Source of the DNA: an uncultured Streptococcus sp.
GTDB lineage: Bacteria; Bacillota; Bacilli; Lactobacillales; Streptococcaceae
Length of the DNA: 37,852 bases
Assembly: GCF_938020365.1 (NCBI RefSeq)
Contig: NZ_CALIIB010000047.1
Span: 1 to 37,852, forward strand
Direction of reading: 5' to 3'
A model generated the notes under the pieces. It did no database searches. It was not told the origin of the DNA and saw only the letters and a program-made list of their open reading frames with translations. The position numbers were made by a program, and so were the translations under genes. This document shows, piece by piece, positions 16,845 to 24,812 of the stretch. How positions within the stretch are numbered: the stretch's first letter is position 1; the number at the start of each line of letters is the position of its first letter.

Positions 16845-18110
16845 TTATTTATTTTTGTGATTTAAGATCGCGTTTAGGACAATGGCAATCAGACTGGCCA
16901 TGACAATTCCATTTGAGAAGAACATCTGAAGGCTGGTCGGTAGGCTGTTGAAAAGACTGCTACCATTGAGTCCGACACCTGCTGAGATAGAAATTGCTGC
17001 AATGAGGAAATTATGCTCACTGTGCTCAAAGTCAACACGCGCTAAGATTTGCATCCCCTGAACGGACACAAAACCAAACATAACCAGCATGGCACCACCA
17101 AGAACTGGACTTGGGATAATCTGTGCCAAGGCTCCGAATTTTGGCAAAAGACCGAGGAGAATCAGGAAACCAGCCGCATAGTAAATCGGCAACCGCGTCT
17201 TGATACCAGATAATTTGACCAAGCCAACATTTTGTGAAAATCCTGTGTAAGGGAAAGTATTGAAGACACCACCCAACAGGACCGCAAGTCCTTCTGCTCG
17301 ATAACCATTTCGCAGGCGGGTGCTGTCAATTTTATCTTTGGTAATGTCAGAAAGTGCCAAGTACACCCCTGTTGACTCTACTAAGGAAACCGTTGCAATG
17401 ATACACATCATTACGATAGAAGAAAATTCAAACTTCGGTGCTCCGAAATAGAAAGGGGTTGGCACATGAACCAGTGGAGCCTGTGCGACCGGCGTCAAAT
17501 CCACCAAGCCCATGGCTCCAGCAATGCCCGTACCGACAATCAATCCAATCAAAATAGAGATGGATTTGATAAAACCTTTGGTAAAAATGTTAATCAAAAG
17601 AATAATCAGCACCGTCACAGCTGCTAGAATCAGACTTTGGGCGGTCGGCTTGTCTACATTATTTCCCATATTACCAATGGCCACTGGAATCAAGGTCAAC
17701 CCAATGGTCGTAATGACCGAACCCGTCACAACTGATGGAAACAGGTTAGCGATTTTTGAGAAAATCCCAGCGATCAGAACAACATAAATCCCTGATACAA
17801 TCAAGGCACCAAACATGGCGCCACTACCGTGACTCTGCCCAATGATAATCAAGGGAGCAACGGACTGGAAGGCTACGCCCAACACGACTGGCAGACCGAT
17901 ACCAAAATATTTATTTAATTGAAGCTGCAAAAGAGTTGCAACACCACACATAAAAATATCAGTCGAAATCAGATAAGTCAGCTGCTCAGCCGAATATCCC
18001 AAAGCCCCAGCAATCATAATCGGCACCAGAATGGATCCGGAATACATAGCCAACAAATGCTGCAAACCTAAAATGGCTGCCTGTGAATGTTTTTCTTCAT
18101 TATAGTTCAT
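16845..18110 (-). CDS. pbuX: xanthine permease (NCS2/NAT family)
   Basis: Purine/H+ symporter, 421 aa, importing xanthine. It is a polytopic protein of about 12-14 membrane segments. LQHLLAMYSGSILVP is the NCS2 signature near the N-terminus, and SLVESTGVY with GFSQNVGLVKLSG matches the substrate-binding core. ATG 18108-18110 lies one base past the xpt stop, so translation is coupled. An in-frame upstream start at 18161 would run inside xpt and is rejected. It is co-transcribed with xpt behind the purine riboswitch. Confidence 0.94.
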   Translation of the reverse strand: MNYNEEKHSQAAILGLQHLLAMYSGSILVPIMIAGALGYSAEQLTYLISTDIFMCGVATLLQLQLNKYFGIGLPVVLGVAFQSVAPLIIIGQSHGSGAMFGALIVSGIYVVLIAGIFSKIANLFPSVVTGSVITTIGLTLIPVAIGNMGNNVDKPTAQSLILAAVTVLIILLINIFTKGFIKSISILIGLIVGTGIAGAMGLVDLTPVAQAPLVHVPTPFYFGAPKFEFSSIVMMCIIATVSLVESTGVYLALSDITKDKIDSTRLRNGYRAEGLAVLLGGVFNTFPYTGFSQNVGLVKLSGIKTRLPIYYAAGFLILLGLLPKFGALAQIIPSPVLGGAMLVMFGFVSVQGMQILARVDFEHSEHNFLIAAISISAGVGLNGSSLFNSLPTSLQMFFSNGIVMASLIAIVLNAILNHKNK

Positions 18111-18111
18111 A

Positions 18112-18693
18112 TTATAGATCTGCCTCTCTAAATACAACTTTTCCATTTTCAAATCGGTCAATTCGAGCCAAAGAAAGAACTGTTTGGCCTTGAGCTTCTA
18201 GCAAGCTTCTACCATCTTGGAAAGATTTCTCAATCACGATTCCAACGGCTACCACCTCAGCACCTGCTTCTTCAATAATTTTAATCAAGCCCTTAGCTGC
18301 CTGACCATTTGCCAAGAAATCATCAACGACCAGGACCTTGTCACTTGACTCCAAAAACTTACTAGCGATGGAGACCGTCGAAGTAACCTGCTTGGTAAAT
18401 GAATACACTTCCGCCGTTAAAATCCCTTCAGTCATGGTGATGTTCTTAGACTTTTTAGCAAAAATCATTGGAACACCCAAGGCTTCCGCCGTGTAGACAG
18501 CTGGTACAATCCCTGAAGCCTCAATCGTCACAACTTTTGTAATGCCTGCATCCCTGAAATGCTCAGCAAAAACCTGCCCGATTTCTTTCATAAGCGAAAA
18601 ATCGACCTGATGAGTCAGGAAAGAGTCAACTTTGAGAATATTTTCTCCTAAAACGTTGCCATCCCTCAAAATTCTTTCTTCTAATGTTTTCAT
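18112..18693 (-). CDS. xpt: xanthine phosphoribosyltransferase
   Basis: Cytoplasmic PRTase, 193 aa, converting xanthine + PRPP to XMP for salvage into GTP. The PRPP-binding motif is VLVVDDFLANGQA. ATG 18691-18693 has AGAGGAG upstream and yields the standard 193-residue length. A longer frame starting at 18750 would lie inside the riboswitch expression platform. Cotranscribed pbuX supplies its substrate. Confidence 0.96.
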   Translation of the reverse strand: MKTLEERILRDGNVLGENILKVDSFLTHQVDFSLMKEIGQVFAEHFRDAGITKVVTIEASGIVPAVYTAEALGVPMIFAKKSKNITMTEGILTAEVYSFTKQVTSTVSIASKFLESSDKVLVVDDFLANGQAAKGLIKIIEEAGAEVVAVGIVIEKSFQDGRSLLEAQGQTVLSLARIDRFENGKVVFREADL

Positions 18694-18876
18694 GTATCTC
18701 CTCTTAACATATCTTTCTTCAACGATTAAAGGACCTGCCACGATAAGCAAGTCCTTTCTTTTAATGACAAATAGCCTGATACTAAAAGTACCAGAAAGTC
18801 ATTAGACTCACTTATTGTTAGATGTTTGGCATCTTGTAGAGACCTTGCCCCAATCATTAGCAAGATAAATAAGTTA
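18694..18876 (-). promoter_or_regulatory. purine (guanine-type) riboswitch upstream of xpt-pbuX
   Basis: The aptamer lies at 18808-18876 on the minus strand. P1 arms are AATAAGT (18868-18874, 5' side in sense) and ACTTATT (18810-18816, + strand reading). P2 is CTTGC/GCAAG. The J2/3 core reads GTCTCTAC and P3 is AGATG/CATCT. J3/1 keeps a C (AACAAT) at the specificity position, pointing to guanine/xanthine-type rather than adenine. The expression platform (18694-18807) holds AAAGGACTTGC pairing with GCAGGTCCTTT with one mismatch just before the xpt RBS, and an alternative CTGGTACT/AGTATCAG stem. L3 is shorter than usual. Confidence 0.82.
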
Positions 18877-18886
18877 TTCTATTTCA

Positions 18887-19870
18887 TTAATGAGCATCGC
18901 CATTCCAAATGGAATTTTTGACGATGACATAGTCCACGCGAGTCAGGCTATGCAAGTCACGACCACCAGCATAGGAAATCGAGCTCTGCAAATCCTGCTC
19001 CATTTCAGTTAATGTGTCTTGCAAGTGGCCCTTAGCCGGCAGCAAAATCTTCTTACCTTCGACATTTTTATAAGCACCTTTTTGATACTCGGATGCAGAA
19101 CCATAGTATTCTTTAAACTTATCACCGTCTACCTCGATGGTTTCACCTGGGCTTTCAATATGGCCAGCAAAGAGCGAACCAATCATGACCATGCTGGCTC
19201 CGAAGCGGATCGATTTGGCAATATCACCATGCGTTCGAATCCCTCCGTCCGCAATAATAGGCTTGCGGGCAACCTTTGAACACCAACGAAGAGCAGACAA
19301 TTGCCAGCCGCCTGTACCAAATCCAGTCTTGACTTTGGTAATGCAAACCTTACCTGGGCCAATGCCGACTTTAGTCGCATCTGCACCAGCATTTTCCAAC
19401 TCCCGCACAGCTTCTGGAGTTCCGACATTTCCAGCAATGACAAAGGTCTCTGGTAATTCTTTCTTGATGTGCTGAATCATTTGAATCACGCTGTCTGAGT
19501 GCCCATGCGCAATATCAATGGTAATGTATTCAGGCGCATCATCTTTGAGGCTGCTAACGAAGTCATACTCATAGTCTTTCACACCGACGGAGATCGATGC
19601 AATCAGGCCTTGCTCATGCATTCGTTTAACGAATGGTTTGCGATCTTCCTCATCGAAACGGTGCATAATGTAGAAATAGCCTCCTCGAGCAAGCTCTTCA
19701 GCGACAGATTCGTCAATAATCGTCTGCATATTGGACGGAACGACCGGCATCCGAAACCTATGTTTACCAAAGTTCACACTGGTGTCAGCCTCTGAGCGAC
19801 TTTTCACAATACATTTCGCTGGAATTAGTTGAATATCTTCATAGTCAAAAACCTGAAAATCATTGAGCAT
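18887..19870 (-). CDS. guaC: GMP reductase
   Basis: NADPH-dependent GMP reductase, 327 aa, deaminating GMP to IMP and balancing adenine and guanine pools. It has the IMPDH/GMPR barrel. Catalytic Cys176 lies in GIGPGKVCITK, with SRSEADTS near the N-terminus and FGASMVMIGSLFAGH for phosphate binding. There is no CBS domain, distinguishing it from IMPDH. ATG 19868-19870 follows AAGGAG at 7 nt; an ORF extension to 19921 is rejected. Its own sigma-70 promoter and a PurBox lie upstream. Confidence 0.95.
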   Translation of the reverse strand: MLNDFQVFDYEDIQLIPAKCIVKSRSEADTSVNFGKHRFRMPVVPSNMQTIIDESVAEELARGGYFYIMHRFDEEDRKPFVKRMHEQGLIASISVGVKDYEYDFVSSLKDDAPEYITIDIAHGHSDSVIQMIQHIKKELPETFVIAGNVGTPEAVRELENAGADATKVGIGPGKVCITKVKTGFGTGGWQLSALRWCSKVARKPIIADGGIRTHGDIAKSIRFGASMVMIGSLFAGHIESPGETIEVDGDKFKEYYGSASEYQKGAYKNVEGKKILLPAKGHLQDTLTEMEQDLQSSISYAGGRDLHSLTRVDYVIVKNSIWNGDAH

Positions 19871-19951
19871 GGAAAACTCCTTATCAATACTTAAAAATGA
19901 CCTACCTATGCTCTTCAGCATCGCTACATCTATCCAGACGTTTCCAAAGAA

Positions 19952-19980
19952 AGTATATCATAAGGTACAGATTTTGTAAA
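19952..19980 (-). promoter_or_regulatory. sigma-70 promoter of guaC
   Basis: The minus strand has TTTACA (19975-19980), a 17-nt spacer and TATACT (19952-19957), with TG extending the -10. The leader to the ATG is about 75 nt. Confidence 0.75.
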
Positions 19981-20002
19981 ATATTTCAAATATATTATTC
20001 AT

Positions 20003-20015
20003 AATGTTCGGAAAT
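20003..20015 (-). promoter_or_regulatory. PurBox (PurR site) upstream of guaC
   Basis: ATTTCCGAACATT on the minus strand matches the Gram-positive PurBox consensus AWWWCCGAACWWT at every position. It is centred about 65 nt upstream of the predicted guaC start point, a spacing compatible with PurR control. Confidence 0.65.
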
Positions 20016-20019
20016 TAAG

Positions 20020-20043
20020 AAAAACACGGTCGCCCGTGTTTTA
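20020..20043 (-). terminator. terminator of the efe-tat operon
   Basis: The minus strand has AACACGG-GCGA-CCGTGTT with a GNRA loop and a following T-run. It overlaps the tatA stop codon. Confidence 0.85.
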
Positions 20044-20226
20044 ATCTTTCTTATCTTTTTCTGAGTTGGAGTCTTCTGCTCCTCCGTCAACTGCCTTTTT
20101 AAACTCTGAAAACATTTTTCCAATAGACTGCCCTAGCTCTGGCAGACGTTTTGGTCCAAAAATCAGTAAGGCACCTAGGACGATAACGATAAGCCCTGGT
20201 AGTCCAATGTCTTTTAAAATTCCCAT
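20041..20226 (-). CDS. tatA: twin-arginine translocase subunit TatA
   Basis: 61-aa pore-forming Tat component. It has a short N-terminal membrane helix (LPGLIVIVLGALLIF), the FGPKRLPELG hinge, an amphipathic helix (GKMFSEFKKAV) and an acidic/lysine tail. It is coupled to tatC by a TAATG overlap and is last in the operon. There is no separate TatB, so this is a minimal TatAC system in which TatA is presumably bifunctional. Confidence 0.94.
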   Translation of the reverse strand: MGILKDIGLPGLIVIVLGALLIFGPKRLPELGQSIGKMFSEFKKAVDGGAEDSNSEKDKKD

Positions 20227-20933
20227 TACGATGTTCTCCTTTTCTCAATCATTTTACTCAGTAGGATACTAACTTCATACAGCAAAATCAGTGGCACTGT
20301 CATTGACAAGTCACTGATAAAATCAGCTGGCGTCAAGACAACTGCTAATACCAATAAAACGAAATAGGCATAGCGTCTATATTTTATCAAAAATTGCGGT
20401 TTGAGCAAACCGATTGATGTCAGAAAGGCCACAATGATAGGCAATTCAAACAAACAAGCAATCGGAATGGTCGTGTGAAATAGAAAGGACAGATAGTTCT
20501 GCGCTGTCATCTGGACAGCAAATAAACCATCACCTAAAGAGAGCAAAACTTGCAAAATAGCAGGGCTGATAAAGTAAAAACCAAAGGCCAAGCCCAAGAT
20601 AAAGCTGAAAAATGTAGCTGGTATGTAAGCAAAAATCGCCTTTGCCTCACTATTTCTCAGAGCAGGTCGGATAAATTCCCAAATCTGATAGACCATAAAA
20701 GGCAGGGTCAGTGAGAAAGCCACAAGACTAGCCAAGCTAATATAAATCCAAAGGATGTCGTCTGGCCCCAATACAATCAGCTTCTGCTCAAAGGAAGCGG
20801 TCAACCATTTGTAAATATCGGCTGCAAAAAGCAGACTGACCAGAAAAATCAAACCGAACCAGATTAAGACAGCTATGAAACGCCATCTAAATTCCGTTAA
20901 ATGCTCAACAATCGTCTGTTCCTTATTAGGCAT
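20226..20933 (-). CDS. tatC: twin-arginine translocase subunit TatC
   Basis: 235-aa Tat receptor subunit with six predicted membrane segments. The N-terminal EHLTEFRWR matches the HLxELRxR motif, and FELPIIVAFLT lies in the conserved middle. It recognises twin-arginine signals. The gene overlaps efeU by 8 bp. The cognate cargo is encoded two genes upstream (EfeB). Confidence 0.93.
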   Translation of the reverse strand: MPNKEQTIVEHLTEFRWRFIAVLIWFGLIFLVSLLFAADIYKWLTASFEQKLIVLGPDDILWIYISLASLVAFSLTLPFMVYQIWEFIRPALRNSEAKAIFAYIPATFFSFILGLAFGFYFISPAILQVLLSLGDGLFAVQMTAQNYLSFLFHTTIPIACLFELPIIVAFLTSIGLLKPQFLIKYRRYAYFVLLVLAVVLTPADFISDLSMTVPLILLYEVSILLSKMIEKRRTS

Positions 20934-22623
20934 CTGCTCGCTCCTTTTGCCGATTTCTAAAGGTCACATAAAGGACAACGACAAGAAAAATGGCTTGACT
21001 TAGAACTACTTCTAAACTCGGATAAATTCCCAACCAATCAATGGTTGGAAGATGAGACAGCAAGTGACTAGGAAAAATAGCTGTTAATTGCAGGGCATGA
21101 ATGCTGACACCTAACATCTTAAAAGCCAAGGCATAAATCAGCCAGGTCAGACCAAAGAAAATCCGATGAGGCCGAATGAAACTGCTGGCCTTGGTCATTA
21201 GAATTGCGAGCAAAACTAAAACCAAAATAGCAAGTCCCAGTCCTAAAAAGAAATCTAGAGCAGTAATGCGCGGTAAAATTCCTGCGTAGAACAAGATGGT
21301 CTCCGCTCCCTCACGGAAAACAGCGAGAAAGCTCAGGGCAAACATGGAAATAAAACTACCACTAGCCGTCACTGCCTGCATTTGACTTTCCATGAAGTCA
21401 TTCCATTTCTTAACAGAGGACTTACTGTGGAGCCAAATGCCGACCAAAATCATCATGACAACCGCAAAAATCCCCACTGCTCCCTCAATAATTTCACGAT
21501 TGGAGCCAGAGGCAACGGCTGGAAAAAGAGTTTGCAGCAAAATAGCAATGGCCGCACTGGCTAGTACGCCCAAGCCAGCACCAGTATAGACCCATTTGAG
21601 GCCTTTTTTCATCTTGGAGGCCTTGAGCGTCGTAACAAGTGCCATCACAATCAAAAGAGCCTCAACGCCCTCACGCAGCAAAATCAGCATGGCATCAAAG
21701 AAAGTATAAGACCCGCTGGTGTCAATCTGTTCTAGCTCACTGATTAAGGACTCGAGCTGGTCTTGATACTCCTTATCCTTACCCTTCACCATGATGACAG
21801 GCGACTGGCTTTCTACTTTGGTATAGAGGGAGGGATTTTTAGTGCTGACATCTCCTTCAACGCTTGGCCAAATCGTGATAAATTTCTTCATCACAGCCTT
21901 GCCCTGCTTCTCGTCTCCTTTTTGGAAAGCAAGCAGAGCTTTTTTTAGCAGGCCAATACCATCTGCCAGTGTAAGATTTTCACTGCTAGCAGACGCTTCC
22001 TCTCCCTTGACAAAGCTATCAATCGCTGCCGTCAGGTCATCATAGGAAGTTTGAATAGCTTCAAAATCCGTTGGCTCTGTCTCGATGGCACTCCGTAAAA
22101 ATGAAATGGCCGTCTCCACCTTGCCATAATGAGCCGTGCTATGATCCCGCACCACTCCTTCATTGGCGGTCCAAGTCGAATTCATTTTTTTATAGGCTTC
22201 ACGAATCTTTTCAAGATCCTTGCTCTTAATCGCTGTCTGAAGAGCTTGAAATTTTGATTCTAATTTATTAACCAGATTGTTTTTTTCCGCCTCAAGATCA
22301 ACAGGATTCTGCTCCTTTTCAAAAGCCAAAAGAGCAGCTGAAACCTTGGTCAGCTTATCCTCTGTCACATCGCCTGAGATAGTCAATGCCTTGCTGACTT
22401 CTTTCCCTGCAGCTGAGTCATGGTTGCTTAAAGCCGCAAATTCAGTCTGGATTTCTTTCAGCAACTCTTTGGCACTGGCTTGATCACCCTTTTGAACAGC
22501 GGTACTGGCATCCGTAATCTTGATAAAGAGACTACTATAAGAATCCTCAGCCGATACAGGCTGAGCTAGGAGTACGAGCGCCAAAAGTAAAAACAGGATC
22601 TTATTCAAATAATTTCTGACCAA
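20926..22623 (-). CDS. efeU: iron permease EfeU/FTR1 family with large extracellular N-domain
   Basis: 565 aa from a TTG start (22621-22623), chosen because AAGGAG lies 6 nt upstream and the protein then begins with a clean signal peptide (residues 1-25, ending PVSA). Residues ~26-305 form a predicted helical extracytoplasmic domain not found in the ~276-aa E. coli EfeU. The C-terminal permease has the two REGxE iron-binding motifs, REGVE (317-321) and REGAE (437-441), in a multi-helix bundle. The N-domain holds two related segments with a W...EG.V....Y.KVE pattern, suggesting internal duplication. It overlaps efeB by 23 bp and tatC by 8 bp. Confidence 0.9.
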   Translation of the reverse strand: MVRNYLNKILFLLLALVLLAQPVSAEDSYSSLFIKITDASTAVQKGDQASAKELLKEIQTEFAALSNHDSAAGKEVSKALTISGDVTEDKLTKVSAALLAFEKEQNPVDLEAEKNNLVNKLESKFQALQTAIKSKDLEKIREAYKKMNSTWTANEGVVRDHSTAHYGKVETAISFLRSAIETEPTDFEAIQTSYDDLTAAIDSFVKGEEASASSENLTLADGIGLLKKALLAFQKGDEKQGKAVMKKFITIWPSVEGDVSTKNPSLYTKVESQSPVIMVKGKDKEYQDQLESLISELEQIDTSGSYTFFDAMLILLREGVEALLIVMALVTTLKASKMKKGLKWVYTGAGLGVLASAAIAILLQTLFPAVASGSNREIIEGAVGIFAVVMMILVGIWLHSKSSVKKWNDFMESQMQAVTASGSFISMFALSFLAVFREGAETILFYAGILPRITALDFFLGLGLAILVLVLLAILMTKASSFIRPHRIFFGLTWLIYALAFKMLGVSIHALQLTAIFPSHLLSHLPTIDWLGIYPSLEVVLSQAIFLVVVLYVTFRNRQKERADA

Positions 22624-23824
22624 GATATTCTCCTTCTTTGACACCACCGAAGCAAGCAAACAAGCCACTTCCCACATGGGTGACATACTCATTCATCTTA
22701 TCCTGTGCTCCAAGATTGGTCTGGACTTTGATAAAACTGTCGGGATCCTTTTGGAAAGAGATAAAAAGGAGGCCTGTATCAAATTGACCGGTTGTTTCAT
22801 CAATCCCATCCGAATAAGAATAGGAACGACGATAGAGAGGCTTGTCGACCTCTTTTGCTAGTCGCACATGTGCATCAACTGGAAGCAAGTCCAAGTCTAC
22901 CTCGTCAAATTCATTCTTCTTACCAAAGGGCGCCCCGCTCTCCTTATAACGACCAAAGGTATTTTCTTGCTCTTGCAAATTGGTCCGATCCCAAGTCTCA
23001 AGGAACATCTGGATTCGGCGGACAGCCATATAAGAGCCCCCCTTCATCCAGTCCTTGCTGTCACACCAAACCACCCTGTCAAAATCTTTCTCCTTGGTGA
23101 CATTGGCCGTGCCATCTTTAAAACCAAATAGATTGCGAGGAGTAGACATACGATCGCCTATAGCAGCAAAACCAGCCTGACTCCATTTCATGGTGACAGT
23201 ATTTCGCGCTTTACGAACCAGATTGCGAACAGCATGAAAAGCCACCTGCTCATCATCCGCACAAGCTTGAATAACAATGTCCCCGCCAGTATATTTCTCT
23301 TTTAGTTGTTCCTTAGGGAAAGGAGGCAGTTCGCGAAATTCCTTGGGCTTTTTATTCTCCAAGCCCATTTTTTTCAGGAAAGAGGCGGAGACGCCAAAGG
23401 TCAAGGTCAGTCGGTAAGGGTTGAGTCCGACCGTTTCTCCAGTATCCGTAGGTGGCAAGAGGGCATTAGAACCATCTTTTTTAACTAGCTCCCCATTGAC
23501 CAACTTTTCACTGTAAGCGGTCCAGTCCTTGAACATCTGGATAATGGTCTCTTTATCCGTCGTATGCAAGTCCAGAATGACAAAATAGATATTCTTTTGC
23601 ATGGCTGTTGTAATGCCAGCTTGGTGCTCACCGTAAAAACTGATTTCTTCATCACCGTCAGCCAATTTTTTGTCTTCTTTCGCTTGATTAGCGAAAAAAG
23701 CAGATGCACTGGAGACACCAAGTGCTAAGCCTGCGCCTCCAATCCCTGCTTTTTTAAGAAATTCCCGACGATCCATTTTTTTATTAAACCATTTTTCGTC
23801 CTTGGTCATCTTCTTACTTCCCAT
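22601..23824 (-). CDS. efeB: EfeB, Tat-exported DyP-type heme peroxidase
   Basis: Deferrochelatase/DyP peroxidase, 407 aa. The Tat signal is MDRREFLKKAG with Arg19-Arg20 and a hydrophobic stretch to about residue 45. The DyP motif GFKDGTAN has Asp237 and the proximal heme ligand is His319 (DAHVRLA). In EfeUOB systems it oxidises Fe2+ or handles heme iron outside the membrane. The operon supplies its translocase. The start could be ATG 23822-23824 or ATG 23807-23809, which has a better-spaced GGGAAG; both leave the signal intact. It overlaps efeO by 11 bp. Confidence 0.93.
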   Translation of the reverse strand: MGSKKMTKDEKWFNKKMDRREFLKKAGIGGAGLALGVSSASAFFANQAKEDKKLADGDEEISFYGEHQAGITTAMQKNIYFVILDLHTTDKETIIQMFKDWTAYSEKLVNGELVKKDGSNALLPPTDTGETVGLNPYRLTLTFGVSASFLKKMGLENKKPKEFRELPPFPKEQLKEKYTGGDIVIQACADDEQVAFHAVRNLVRKARNTVTMKWSQAGFAAIGDRMSTPRNLFGFKDGTANVTKEKDFDRVVWCDSKDWMKGGSYMAVRRIQMFLETWDRTNLQEQENTFGRYKESGAPFGKKNEFDEVDLDLLPVDAHVRLAKEVDKPLYRRSYSYSDGIDETTGQFDTGLLFISFQKDPDSFIKVQTNLGAQDKMNEYVTHVGSGLFACFGGVKEGEYLGQKLFE

Positions 23825-24686
23825 CTAGGATGATACCCATTTGAGAGAGAGGCTCGCCCAGTTTTGTGACAGCTTCTCCTAGCTCTTTAGTATCTTCCTT
23901 GCTCAATTCGGTATACAGTTTATAATTCTTAGAATCAGTCATGTGCTTGTCTAGCAAACTATTAACATTCTTGAACTCAGTTTCTATACTTTTTACCAGT
24001 TTTTCATCTTTCTTCTCAATCAAAGGTTTAAAGAGTTCGAAAATCTTTTCTGCCCCTTGGATATTGGCACGGAAGTCATACAAATCCGTATGTGAAAAGA
24101 TTTCTTCCTCACCAGTAATCTTGCTGGTCGCCACTTCGTTAAGGAGGTCAACTGCACCAGTCAGCATGATGTCTGGTGTGACCTCAACAGTCGCGATTTT
24201 AGCCTTTAATTCTTTGATGTCATTGACCAACTGGTCTGCATATTTCTCTGTACCAGTCGTTGTATTATTTTCCCACAGAATTTTTTCAATCCGGTGGAAG
24301 CCTGACCAGCCTTCTTCAGTCTTGTTTTCATCCACATAGTCAGCTAAGCGGAAGTCAATTTTCACATCAGACTCTCCGAAGCTTTCGGCAATCGGCTCTG
24401 AACGCTCGTAGCTCATGCGAATTAGCGGATACATTTTCTTGGCTTCATCAAGCTTGCCTTCTTTGAGCGTATCTCTGAATTTCTCCGTATCCGTCAATAA
24501 TTGATCAATTTCTTTCTGTACAAAGGCTTTATACTCTGCTGTTGCCTTATCCAAAGCTTTCTGGTCAGAAGCCGAAAGACTCGTTTTAGCTTCCGAACTG
24601 CTGGCACTTGTATTCGATTTTTGATTAGCAGCACAGCCAGTCAGTAAAATAGCTGTTGACAATAAGACAATTCCAAGTTTTTTCAT
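23814..24686 (-). CDS. efeO: EfeO iron-binding lipoprotein (M75 imelysin-like)
   Basis: 290-aa lipoprotein with lipobox LLTGC (Cys18) followed by a Ser-rich linker and an EfeO/imelysin-type helical domain. The HxxE iron-site motif is HRIE (131-134). It lacks the N-terminal cupredoxin domain of E. coli EfeO, like other Gram-positive short forms. It probably captures Fe3+ for EfeU. It is the first gene of efeO-efeB-efeU-tatC-tatA, starting at ATG 24684-24686 after AAAGGAG. Confidence 0.93.
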   Translation of the reverse strand: MKKLGIVLLSTAILLTGCAANQKSNTSASSSEAKTSLSASDQKALDKATAEYKAFVQKEIDQLLTDTEKFRDTLKEGKLDEAKKMYPLIRMSYERSEPIAESFGESDVKIDFRLADYVDENKTEEGWSGFHRIEKILWENNTTTGTEKYADQLVNDIKELKAKIATVEVTPDIMLTGAVDLLNEVATSKITGEEEIFSHTDLYDFRANIQGAEKIFELFKPLIEKKDEKLVKSIETEFKNVNSLLDKHMTDSKNYKLYTELSKEDTKELGEAVTKLGEPLSQMGIILDGK

Positions 24687-24728
24687 CTTGACTCCTTTAT
24701 TTTCCCTAAAAGGGGCGAATTCATATAA

Positions 24729-24765
24729 ATTATAACAATTTATTTCTCATATTTCAATAAATTGT
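24729..24765 (-). promoter_or_regulatory. promoter of the efe-tat operon with overlapping inverted-repeat operator
   Basis: The minus strand has TTGAAA (24752-24757), a 17-nt spacer and TATAAT (24729-24734). A perfect inverted repeat, ACAATTTATT (24735-24744) and AATAAATTGT (24756-24765), spans the spacer and -35. That is where an iron- or metal-dependent repressor would bind. The regulator is not identified. Confidence 0.75.
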
Positions 24766-24812
24766 CAGATAATTATAATGAAACTTTCCTTTCTGAGTAA
24801 AAAATGAGCATT

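Noticed and set aside
18111..18161. 17-residue extension of pbuX inside xpt
   Set aside because: It reads through xpt coding sequence. The coupled ATG one base after the xpt stop gives the expected permease N-terminus.
18694..18750. N-terminal extension of xpt starting MLIVAGPLIVEE
   Set aside because: It runs through the riboswitch expression platform. The ATG at 18693 has AGAGGAG and gives the standard 193-aa protein.
19871..19921. 17-residue N-terminal extension of guaC
   Set aside because: The ATG at 19870 has AAGGAG at 7 nt and matches the family N-terminus (MLNDF).
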